A DNA stretch of 53,597 nucleotides from a virus. Under the pieces are notes generated by a model. It was not told the DNA's origin, ran no database searches, and saw only the letters and a program-made list of their open reading frames with translations. The position numbers and the translations under genes were made by a program. How positions within the stretch are numbered: position 1 is the stretch's first letter; every line of letters begins with the position of its first letter. The DNA is taken from the IMG/VR virus record IMGVR_UViG_3300009158_000064, positions 1 to 53,597 of that record. One strand, given 5' to 3'. Shown here one piece after another: positions 1 through 5,501 of the stretch.

Positions 1-21
1 TACCAATTGCGCTACCAGGGC
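1..21 (-). tRNA. tRNA, 5' part only, cut by the left edge
   Basis: Read on the minus strand, the edge holds a 5' acceptor strand GCCCTGG, then TA and a D-arm start (GCGC, AATTGGTA). The anticodon lies outside the window, so the specificity is unknown. Confidence 0.7.
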
Positions 22-26
22 ATGAT

Positions 27-103
27 TGGGGTAACCAATGGGGAACGATCCCATTCTATCGCTTTCACAGAGCGAGGTGCTAAACCTTTACACTATGGTC
101 ACC
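27..103 (-). tRNA. tRNA-His (GTG)
   Basis: The 8-bp acceptor GGTGACCA/TGGTTACC includes the extra G-1:C73 pair typical of tRNA-His, followed by an encoded CCA. The anticodon loop is CTGTGAA (GTG). The T arm ATGGG/CCCAT carries the non-standard loop ATCGTTC, with A at position 54 and T at 58 instead of T and A. Confidence 0.85.
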
Positions 104-112
104 GTAAATAAT

Positions 113-191
113 TGGTCTGTGCGGTAGGATTTGAACCTACGATTTCTCACTTCCAAGGCGAGTAGATTAGACCGGACTTTCTCACACACAG
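113..191 (-). tRNA. tRNA-Pro (TGG)
   Basis: Acceptor CTGTGTG pairs with CGCACAG, followed by A73 and an encoded CCA. Anticodon stem CTCGC/GTGAG holds the loop CTTGGAA (TGG). The T loop TTCAAAT is canonical. Confidence 0.85.
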
Positions 192-199
192 ATAAAACT

Positions 200-308
200 T
201 GGTGGATTGTAAGGGACTTGAACCCTTGTCAGACCAAGAGTGCGGTGGCGCACACTCGATAATGCTCCTACGGCTATTCACCGTGCATGAGACCAACCTT
301 GACAACCC
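200..308 (-). tRNA. long tRNA-like gene, anticodon unassigned
   Basis: A strong acceptor GGGTTGT/ACAATCC, A73, encoded CCA and canonical T arm (AAGGG, TTCAAGT, CCCTT) mark a tRNA of about 109 nt. One hairpin, GAGTGT/GCACTC, could be a class II variable arm. Another, ACGG-TGAATAG-CCGT, sits where the anticodon arm should be but its 7-nt loop has no T33, and it is nested inside ATGC/GCAT. I could not assign an anticodon by hand. It may be class II (Ser or Leu), or a tRNA with an inserted hairpin. Confidence 0.55.
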
Positions 309-317
309 ATAAAAACT

Positions 318-391
318 TGGTGGACCGCTGGGGAATCGAACCCCAATAACTGACTTGCAAGGCCAGTGTAATCCCATTATACTAGCAGCCC
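318..391 (-). tRNA. tRNA-Ala (TGC)
   Basis: Acceptor GGGCTGC/GCGGTCC with encoded CCA; anticodon stem CTGGC/GTCAG with loop CTTGCAA (TGC); canonical T loop TTCGATT. Confidence 0.88.
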
Positions 392-397
392 AAATTT

Positions 398-473
398 TGG
401 TGCCTCCACTTGGACTTGAACCAAGGACTTCCGCGTTATCAACACGATACTCTACCAACTGAGTTATAGAGGC
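398..473 (-). tRNA. tRNA-Ile (GAT)
   Basis: Acceptor GCCTCTA/TGGAGGC with A73 and encoded CCA; anticodon stem TCGTG/CGCGG with loop TTGATAA (GAT); D loop AGTTGGTA and T loop TTCAAGT are canonical. Confidence 0.87.
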
Positions 474-482
474 AAAATTGTT

Positions 483-558
483 TGGTGGTAATAGTTGGAC
501 TCGAACCAACGATAGACTGCGTATGAAGCAGTTGCATTAGCCACTATGCTATATTACC
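483..558 (-). tRNA. tRNA with CAT anticodon (Met, or Ile2 if lysidinylated)
   Basis: Acceptor GGTAATA/TATTACC with A73 and encoded CCA; anticodon stem ACTGC/GCAGT with loop TTCATAC (CAT); canonical T loop TTCGAGT. The sequence alone does not separate elongator Met from a tRNA-Ile2 whose C34 would be modified by the host. Confidence 0.85.
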
Positions 559-565
559 ATATAGA

Positions 566-646
566 AACACACTACCAGTCCCGGGGATTTGAACCCCTTT
601 CTCTTGTAGTTTACCACGACTTTTGCAGTCAGGCAAGCAGTGTGTT
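566..646 (-). tRNA. degenerate tRNA-like locus, possibly Cys (GCA)
   Basis: A perfect 8-bp outer stem AACACACT/AGTGTGTT encloses a canonical T arm (GGGG, TTCAAAT, CCCC) and a hairpin GAC-TGCAAAA-GTC that contains the Cys anticodon GCA. The parts do not join into a normal cloverleaf: nine extra bases lie between the T arm and the 3' acceptor strand, no D arm is clear, and no CCA is encoded. It is either decayed or an unusual tRNA-like RNA. Confidence 0.4.
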
Positions 647-652
647 CTTATA

Positions 653-726
653 TGGTGCTCCTTGCTGGTAACGATCCAGCGTCTATACATTACCAATGTA
701 TTATAATACCTTTATACTAAAAGAGC
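653..726 (-). tRNA. tRNA-Thr (GGT)
   Basis: Acceptor GCTCTTT/AAGGAGC with A73 and encoded CCA; anticodon stem ATACA/TGTAT with loop TTGGTAA (GGT). The T arm GCTGG/CCAGC has the non-standard loop ATCGTTA (A54, T58). Confidence 0.85.
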
Positions 727-730
727 AAAT

Positions 731-807
731 TGGTGCGACCGGAGAGATTCGAACTCCCGACTCCTAAGTTCGTAGCCTAGTACTCTATCCAGCTGAGTTA
801 CGGTCGC
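731..807 (-). tRNA. tRNA-Arg (ACG)
   Basis: Acceptor GCGACCG/CGGTCGC with encoded CCA; anticodon stem CTAGG/CTTAG with loop CTACGAA (ACG); T loop TTCGAAT. A34 would need host TadA editing to inosine to read CGU, CGC and CGA. Confidence 0.88.
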
Positions 808-813
808 ATTGAT

Positions 814-888
814 TGGTATTCCGTATGGGTTTTGATCCCATCTCAATAGTTTGAAGGACTATCGGCCACGCCAGCTGCCTCACGGAAT
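814..888 (-). tRNA. tRNA-Glu (TTC), unusual loops
   Basis: A perfect 7-bp acceptor ATTCCGT/ACGGAAT is followed by A73 and encoded CCA. The anticodon stem ATAGT/ACTAT gives loop CCTTCAA, placing TTC at 34-36 but with C instead of the near-universal T at position 33. The T loop ATCAAAA also starts with A54. Identity rests on loop position. Confidence 0.75.
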
Positions 889-898
889 ATAAAATAAC

Positions 899-1009
899 AG
901 GATAGTTTTTAACATAGTGCTACCGTTACACCAAACCTTGCGGCTACGGAGTCGAACCGTTCCTTTACTTTTACAGAGTAGTAGTTAAATTATTTGCTGA
1001 ACCTATCCT
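899..1009 (-). ncRNA. permuted tRNA-like structure inside an AGGATAG/CTATCCT stem
   Basis: The minus-strand order of elements is: outer strand AGGATAG; a GTT..AAC hairpin; an anticodon-like hairpin TACT-CTGTAAA-AGTA (GTA in register); a T-like arm ACGG-TTCGACT-CCGT; a short helix AGCC-GCAA-GGTT capped by a GNRA-type tetraloop; a D-like arm GTG-TAACGGTAG-CAC with the conserved GG; then outer strand CTATCCT. The T-side parts precede the D arm, as in circularly permuted tRNA genes, but the tetraloop leaves no room for a CCA end. A second AGGATAG/CTATCCT element lies at 1181-1238. Confidence 0.45.
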
Positions 1010-1014
1010 TAAAC

Positions 1015-1089
1015 TGGTACCTAGTGTAGGAGTCGAACCTACGACATTCCGCTAATCGGGCAGACGTTCTTCCGCTGAACTAACCAGGC
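1015..1089 (-). tRNA. tRNA, anticodon GAT by position (Ile-like), odd loop
   Basis: Acceptor GCCTGGT/ACTAGGT (with G-T pairs), A73, encoded CCA and canonical T arm GTAGG-TTCGACT-CCTAC are clear. The anticodon stem TCTGC/GCGGA leaves loop CCGATTA. Register gives GAT, with C at 33 and T at 37, both unusual. A second Ile(GAT) gene in the same array makes the identity uncertain. Confidence 0.65.
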
Positions 1090-1096
1090 ATAAAAT

Positions 1097-1170
1097 TGGT
1101 GCGGGGTAAGGGAGTCGAACCCTTGACTAGTAGTTGGCAACCACTGATTTTTCCGTTAAACTAACCACGC
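1097..1170 (-). tRNA. tRNA-Gly (GCC)
   Basis: Acceptor GCGTGGT pairs with ACCCCGC apart from one T-C mismatch; A73 and CCA are encoded. Anticodon stem AGTGG/CTACT holds loop TTGCCAA (GCC); T loop TTCGACT. Confidence 0.83.
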
Positions 1171-1180
1171 ATAATAAAAC

Positions 1181-1238
1181 AGGATAGCATTTTTTTTCAT
1201 AAACGTTGAAAGTTTTTTTGATTTGCTGTTGCTATCCT
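1181..1238 (-). repeat. AGGATAGC/GCTATCCT stem-loop, second copy of the repeat element
   Basis: An 8-bp inverted repeat, AGGATAGC/GCTATCCT, flanks an A/T-rich interior with a small hairpin TTTCA-ACGTTTA-TGAAA (7-nt loop). The ends match the element at 899-1009: both have CAGCAAAT just inside the 5' strand and TGTT shortly after the 3' strand. This copy has no tRNA arms. Confidence 0.6.
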
Positions 1239-1243
1239 AAAAC

Positions 1244-1317
1244 TGGTGCCCCATGACAGAATTGAACTGCCGTATCCTGATTACAAAACAGGCGTAATAC
1301 CGTTATACGAAAAGGGC
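1244..1317 (-). tRNA. tRNA-Thr (TGT)
   Basis: Acceptor GCCCTTT/ATGGGGC (one T-T mismatch) with A73 and encoded CCA; anticodon stem CCTG/CAGG around loop TTTGTAA (TGT), with a T-T pair at the stem end; T arm GGCAG-TTCAATT-CTGTC. Confidence 0.8.
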
Positions 1318-1323
1318 TAAAAT

Positions 1324-1402
1324 TGGCTCCGTATCTGGGTAATGATCCCAGCTAGTCATTGATTAACAGTCAAGTCCGTGCACCATGCTCGGATTCTACG
1401 GA
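1324..1402 (-). tRNA. tRNA-Asn (GTT)
   Basis: Acceptor TCCGTA pairs with TACGGA, followed by G73 and encoded CCA. The D arm is TCCG/CGGA and the anticodon arm TTGA-CTGTTAA-TCAA (GTT). The T arm CTGGG/CCCAG has the non-standard loop ATCATTA (A54, T58). Confidence 0.82.
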
Positions 1403-1409
1403 ATAAATT

Positions 1410-1485
1410 TGGCAGGGGAGATGGGATTCGAACCCATGATGACGATTTCAAAGACCGTTGCCTTAGGCCACTAGGCGACACCCCA
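1410..1485 (-). tRNA. tRNA-Gln (TTG)
   Basis: The 5' strand TGGGGTG followed by TCGCC is the same pattern as bacterial tRNA-Gln, including an unpaired T1 opposite T72; G73 and CCA are encoded. Anticodon stem ACGGT/ATCGT holds loop CTTTGAA (TTG); T loop TTCGAAT. Confidence 0.85.
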
Positions 1486-1733
1486 ACATGTTTGTTAACA
1501 CACTCTTGCGAATGTGTGTATTGAAACACACTCAACATTACACCCTTGATTCGCTACTGCTACTAGGGGCGTGTTTTAATATGTTTCAATACGCTAGAAT
1601 TTTTCATCTCACAAAAGAGACTTCATCCTCTAGGCCGCCCGTTCGTCCATGTTTTAAGTGCAGACTAGGTCCTCGTTACCTATACACACTATCTAACTCT
1701 CCACTACGCAACTTTGTAGTTGCTTCTTAATTA
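1486..1733 (-). ncRNA. structured leader RNA upstream of the tRNA array (candidate)
   Basis: About 250 nt between a sigma70-like promoter (1740-1768) and the first tRNA hold no credible gene but strong inverted repeats. An 11-bp perfect stem, GTATTGAAACA (1518-1528) against TGTTTCAATAC (1582-1592), encloses a second helix near 1541/1572. Other hairpins are GCAACT/AGTTGC at about 1706-1723 and ACACACTC/GAATGTGTGT at about 1499-1520. It may be a processing leader or a distinct small RNA. I do not recognise the family. Confidence 0.5.
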
Positions 1734-1739
1734 ACCCTT

Positions 1740-1768
1740 AGTATATCAGAGTATCCATTTACTGTAAA
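1740..1768 (-). promoter_or_regulatory. sigma70-type promoter for the tRNA array
   Basis: On the minus strand, TTTACA (1763-1768), a 17-bp spacer and TATACT (1740-1745) form a near-consensus promoter reading left into the leader RNA and tRNA genes. It lies just past the terminator at 1794-1828. Confidence 0.7.
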
Positions 1769-1793
1769 CTCTGTTTGTTGTTTTTATACAACG

Positions 1794-1828
1794 AAAAACC
1801 CCTGAGACTTTTTAGTTTCCCAGGGGTT
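1794..1828 (-). terminator. rho-independent terminator, minus strand
   Basis: The minus-strand transcript forms AACCCCTG paired with CAGGGGTT, with a further short helix inside, followed directly by a T run (1794-1798). It would end transcription of the small RNA or ORF at 1830-2050. Confidence 0.8.
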
Positions 1829-1829
1829 G

Positions 1830-2050
1830 AATAAATTTTGTTATGATGTAACTAGTTATTCCTCTCCCCGGGCTCCTCTTTGGTTATCATTCCCGCGAAT
1901 ACTTGTAGGATATGATACCGCAAAGGCCGCTAAGGTCTCTATAGACCATAGCCCCGTATGTTTCGGCATGTAACAAGTTTTATTCATCATAGTATTCTAT
2001 TTAGTCCTGGTTAAAAATAACTGCAAATTACATAGTGTTTTTTGCGTTTA
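1830..2050 (-). ncRNA. small RNA transcription unit (candidate)
   Basis: This segment has its own consensus promoter (2058-2086) and terminator (1794-1828). Its core is clearly richer in G+C than the surroundings and holds hairpins such as GGTCT-ATAG-AGACC and a helix between GGTATCAT and ATGATAACC. These traits suit a structured small RNA. A 44-codon ORF also fits inside (1856-1990), so the product could be RNA, a peptide or both. The RNA family is not recognised. Confidence 0.5.
1856..1990 (-). CDS. possible 44-aa small protein
   Basis: From tandem ATG codons at 1990/1987 the frame runs 44 codons to TAA. The protein begins MMNKTCYMPKH and ends RGARGEE, with a short hydrophobic middle (ETLAAFAV). 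The nearest Shine-Dalgarno-like AGGA is about 14 nt upstream of the first ATG, which is too far for confident initiation. An open frame of this length could arise by chance, and the same bases form hairpins. It sits alone between a promoter and a terminator. No family is recognised. Confidence 0.3.
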   Translation of the reverse strand: MMNKTCYMPKHTGLWSIETLAAFAVSYPTSIRGNDNQRGARGEE

Positions 2051-2057
2051 TGTGTGT

Positions 2058-2086
2058 ATTATATAGTAGTTCTGAATAGAAGTCAA
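2058..2086 (-). promoter_or_regulatory. consensus sigma70 promoter, minus strand
   Basis: TTGACT (2081-2086), 17-bp spacer, TATAAT (2058-2063) on the minus strand. This is as close to the bacterial housekeeping consensus as anything I found in the window, so host polymerase should read it early in infection. It drives the 1830-2050 unit. Confidence 0.8.
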
Positions 2087-2125
2087 CCTTCAATTTACCC
2101 AAAACACAAATTACGCATCATCCTT

Positions 2126-2133
2126 TATTTATA
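2126..2133 (-). promoter_or_regulatory. T4-type late promoter box, minus strand
   Basis: An exact TATAAATA on the minus strand, just upstream of the sigma70 promoter, could allow late transcription of the small RNA and tRNA region. Confidence 0.45.
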
Positions 2134-2145
2134 TTAAATATTCGT

Positions 2146-3732
2146 ATGAGTAAAGAATTTAAAATCTACGAATACGATGTTGTCTATCTTAGCTATGATG
2201 AGCCAAATGCACAAGCAAATTGGGAAGATTTGTTAACAAAAATTCCTTATGCCAAAAGGGTTCATGGAGTTAAAGGTAGTGACGCTGCACACAAAGCGGT
2301 TGCAAAATTAGCAACTACCCCACGAGTATCAGTCATTGACGGCGATGCGGTTATTGACCACAAATATCTACATCAGACACTAGTGTTAGATGATTCAATC
2401 GATGACAGTAAAACAGTCTTTAGTTGGCCCAGTAAGAATATCATCAACGGTTTATTGTACGGCAACGGGGGAATCAAATGTTGGCCTGTACAAGCAATGC
2501 TTGATATGAAAACACATGAGGCAGCGGATCTAAATGATCCCATGACTCAAGTAGATTTTTGTTGGGCATTAAATTATATGGCAATAGATAAGTCATATTC
2601 TATAATACACAATAATACTAGCCAGTTGCAAGCATGGCGTGCTGGATTCCGTGAAGGGGTAAAGATGTGCTTGCATAACGGAATTAAAGTCGATGAATTA
2701 GCAGACTTAAACATAGGTAATTTAAATAGACTAAAAATTTGGATGACTACTGGAATAGAGGTTAATAATGGCATATGGGCTATATTAGGTGCTAGACAAG
2801 GATGTTATAAAACACAATATACAAATTGGGATTTTACTCAAGTAAGAGATTTTGATTATTTAAATGATTTGTATAAATCTACGGTAGAAAAAATGTCAGT
2901 GTTAGATGCAGTAAACGAATGCAAAACTTTAGGTAGCATTATCCCAATATGTGAACCATTTACTAGTGAACAAAGCAAATTCATTAAAACTTTAGAATTC
3001 AACCCCGATAGACAACCCAAAACGATACACTCAGTTGATACTATTAATGAGTATGAATATGATATTATTATGGTAACATACAATGAACCTAATGCTGAGG
3101 AGAATTGGACTAATCTTAAGCGTAGATTCCCAAGAGCAAAAAGAGTTGACGGTGTTAAAGGTATACATAATGCACATATTACTGCTGCTAAGTTAGCCAA
3201 CACTAAGATGGTTTGGATAGTAGATGGTGATGCCGTAATAAACAAGAATTTTAATTTTGACTATATCGTTCATCCAGACAAGATGGACTGGGTTTATGTT
3301 TGGCGCAGTAAGAATCCAGTCAATGACTTAGAGTATGGATTTGGTGGCATCAAGTTATTCCCTAGAGAGTTAACAATCAACATGGACTTGAGTAAGCCTG
3401 ACATGACCACCAGTATCAGCACTAAGTACAAGCCCGTATTTGAAGTTAGCAACATAACAAATTTCAATACTGACGCATTTAGTGCTTGGCGTAGTGCATT
3501 TAGAGAATGTTGCAAACTAGCAAGTAAAGTCATTGACAGACAGAACGATGAGGAAACATTTAATAGATTGGAAACATGGTGTACAGTGGGTGCTGATAGA
3601 CCATATGGTAAATATGCGATTGCTGGTGCAATTCAAGGCAGATCATACGGAACATTAAATAAAGGCCATTTACTAGCACTATCAAAGATTAATAACTTTG
3701 ATTGGTTAAAGGAGAAATTTGATGACAATTAA
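2146..3732 (+). CDS. tandem-repeat glycosyltransferase-like protein
   Basis: The 528-aa protein is two copies of one domain (about residues 5-255 and 300-528). Each copy has, in order, an 'EPNA..NW' segment, 'AKRV.GVKG', a hydrophobic strand ending in DGDAVI (DGD near residues 65 and 360), 'SKN..N.L.YG.GGIK', and 'AWR..FRE'. A beta-strand plus D-x-D arrangement is typical of GT-A nucleotide-sugar transferases, where it binds the metal, so a glycosyltransferase role is likely but not shown. It opens the plus-strand island, and its end overlaps the methyltransferase by 11 nt. The two copies may act on two positions, or one may be inactive. No clear Shine-Dalgarno site precedes the ATG. Confidence 0.6.
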   Translation: MSKEFKIYEYDVVYLSYDEPNAQANWEDLLTKIPYAKRVHGVKGSDAAHKAVAKLATTPRVSVIDGDAVIDHKYLHQTLVLDDSIDDSKTVFSWPSKNIINGLLYGNGGIKCWPVQAMLDMKTHEAADLNDPMTQVDFCWALNYMAIDKSYSIIHNNTSQLQAWRAGFREGVKMCLHNGIKVDELADLNIGNLNRLKIWMTTGIEVNNGIWAILGARQGCYKTQYTNWDFTQVRDFDYLNDLYKSTVEKMSVLDAVNECKTLGSIIPICEPFTSEQSKFIKTLEFNPDRQPKTIHSVDTINEYEYDIIMVTYNEPNAEENWTNLKRRFPRAKRVDGVKGIHNAHITAAKLANTKMVWIVDGDAVINKNFNFDYIVHPDKMDWVYVWRSKNPVNDLEYGFGGIKLFPRELTINMDLSKPDMTTSISTKYKPVFEVSNITNFNTDAFSAWRSAFRECCKLASKVIDRQNDEETFNRLETWCTVGADRPYGKYAIAGAIQGRSYGTLNKGHLLALSKINNFDWLKEKFDDN

Positions 3733-4414
3733 TTGGACAGATGATAAAGATACGTTTGGAAGAATGTTTGTTTTAACTCAAAACAAATTGTTTAGTCAAT
3801 TATGCAATGCAGTTGATAATGAGGGTGCTGACTTGTCTGATGCGTTAAGCTGGGGACAACTAAAAAGTAAACGATGGTTAGTATCTGAATTAGAAAAATT
3901 AAACTTAGATTTAGGTATCATATTTTTATGTGCTGGTTGGTATGCTACATTAGCACCAATGTTATTTGAGAGTAGTTGCATAATAGATAAAATTCGTAGC
4001 TTTGACATTGATCCGTTGTGTGAACGAGTAGCAGAAACTATAAACAGAGAAAAAGTAAAAAATAATTGGCAATTTAAAGCAGCTACAGTAGATATACATA
4101 ATCTAATTTATGAAAATTTTAAATATGAAACTCATAGATATGATAGAAGTAAATTAGAATTAACTGATTCTGCAAACACCATCATCAATACTAGCTGTGA
4201 ACATATACATAATTTTGATGTTTGGTACAATAACATACCTAATAATAAGATAGTTATACTTCAAACCAATAACTACGTTGAGATTGAAGATCATATAAAT
4301 TGTTCTAATAGCTTAGAAGAATTTAGAATACAATCTCCAATGTCTACTATGCTATATGAAGGTGAATTGGCGCTTGATAAGTACACACGATATATGCGTA
4401 TCGGCATAAAATAA
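3722..4414 (+). CDS. class I SAM-dependent methyltransferase-like protein
   Basis: The protein has a Rossmann-type motif near residue 65 (FLCAGWYATLAP, resembling the SAM-binding motif I) followed by an acidic strand end (SFDIDP), as in class I methyltransferases; later 'NTSCEHI' could be motif IV. The start is ATG 3722 rather than the in-frame TTG at 3719, because AGGAG lies at 3709-3713. Its stop overlaps the next ATG (TAATG). Neighbours are a glycosyltransferase-like gene and a radical SAM gene, which suggests a step in the same pathway. The methyl acceptor is unknown. Confidence 0.6.
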   Translation: MTINWTDDKDTFGRMFVLTQNKLFSQLCNAVDNEGADLSDALSWGQLKSKRWLVSELEKLNLDLGIIFLCAGWYATLAPMLFESSCIIDKIRSFDIDPLCERVAETINREKVKNNWQFKAATVDIHNLIYENFKYETHRYDRSKLELTDSANTIINTSCEHIHNFDVWYNNIPNNKIVILQTNNYVEIEDHINCSNSLEEFRIQSPMSTMLYEGELALDKYTRYMRIGIK

Positions 4415-5499
4415 TGTATAAATCAAAAGATATAAAGAAAGTTCATTTAGAGATAACACAGTTATGTCAAGCAGCATGTCCAATGTGTGACCGCAACGAG
4501 AACGGTGGCAAAGATAATAAACACATCACCAATGCTGAACTATCTTTAGATGATTGCAAAAAGATATTCTCCACAAAATTTATTAGTCAGCTAGACACAA
4601 TGTACATGTGCGGTAATTTAGGTGATCCAATAGTTGCTAGAGATACACTAGAAGTATTTCGATATTTTAGAGAACATAATGCAAACATGTGGCTCAGTAT
4701 GAATACTAACGCAGGGGCTAGAGATACTGATTGGTGGACAGAATTAGCCAAGATATACAACAACAAAGGTGCTGTAATATTCTCTGTGGATGGGTTAGTA
4801 GATACTAATCATCTATATCGCCAAAATGTTAAATGGAGTATAGTAGAAAACAGTATGCGTAGTTTTATCAATGCAGGTGGCAGAGCAAGATGGGATTATA
4901 TCATATTTGAACACAATCAACATCAAGTGGAAGAAGCCGAAAAGTTAGCAAATGAGTGGGGATGTGAAAAATTTACTAAAAAGAAAACTGCTAGATTTTT
5001 TAGCACTGCAAGAAATCAAGGAAAAGAAGAACATCAAGCACAAAATCGGAAAGGCACGGAAACTATATTGCTTAAAAAACCTAAAGAAGAATTTCAAAAT
5101 CGTGTTTTATCCAAAGAACAAGAATTAATTGCTCAACACGGGAGCATGACTAAATACTATGACAGTTGTAAAATAGATTGTAAGGTTGTTAAAGAAGGTA
5201 ATATTTTTATCACTGCCGAAGGACTGCTTATGCCTTGCTGCTGGACAGCAGGTAGAATGTATAAATGGTGGCATGAAGATTACAGAATAGAACAAATTTG
5301 GCACATAATTGATAATACAGGCGGTAAAAAAGGCATCGATGTTATCAACAACGATTTGAGTGATGTTATTGACAATAGTAAATTATTTTCAAAAATAGAA
5401 TCAAGTTGGAAATTATCTAGTGTAGCAGCAGGGAAATTAGAAGTGTGTTCACAAAAATGCGGCACAGAGTTTGATGTATTCACAGAACAATTTAAGTAA
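4414..5499 (+). CDS. radical SAM protein with C-terminal SPASM-like cysteines (RS1)
   Basis: Residues C18, C22 and C25 form the CxxxCxxC motif that binds the [4Fe-4S] cluster used to split S-adenosylmethionine. Instead of the usual GGEP motif it has CGNLGDP. The C-terminal part carries further cysteines (PCCW at 275-276, then CSQKC), suggesting an auxiliary cluster as in SPASM proteins, which often modify peptides or sugars. It starts on the stop codon of the methyltransferase gene and is followed three bases later by a QueC-like ATPase gene; the same pairing recurs at 17653/18759. It resembles the protein at 7441-8404 in motif details. Substrate unknown. Confidence 0.8.
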   Translation: MYKSKDIKKVHLEITQLCQAACPMCDRNENGGKDNKHITNAELSLDDCKKIFSTKFISQLDTMYMCGNLGDPIVARDTLEVFRYFREHNANMWLSMNTNAGARDTDWWTELAKIYNNKGAVIFSVDGLVDTNHLYRQNVKWSIVENSMRSFINAGGRARWDYIIFEHNQHQVEEAEKLANEWGCEKFTKKKTARFFSTARNQGKEEHQAQNRKGTETILLKKPKEEFQNRVLSKEQELIAQHGSMTKYYDSCKIDCKVVKEGNIFITAEGLLMPCCWTAGRMYKWWHEDYRIEQIWHIIDNTGGKKGIDVINNDLSDVIDNSKLFSKIESSWKLSSVAAGKLEVCSQKCGTEFDVFTEQFK

Positions 5500-5501
5500 T
5501 C

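Noticed and set aside
147-509. Open frame of 120 codons on the minus strand across the tRNA genes
   Set aside because: It runs through at least four tRNA genes (Pro, the long one, Ala, Ile), so it is a by-product of tRNA sequence.
1-1500. tRNA array as an integration (att) site of a prophage
   Set aside because: No integrase and no direct repeat of a tRNA end was found, and the gene content is that of a lytic T4-like phage.
1588-1640. Hammerhead ribozyme in the leader RNA
   Set aside because: A GATGA..GAAA arrangement exists on the minus strand but the CTGATGA core and the cleavage triplet do not fit.
1488-1730. Open frame of 80 codons on the plus strand
   Set aside because: It lies antisense to the structured leader RNA, has no ribosome site and an unlikely composition.
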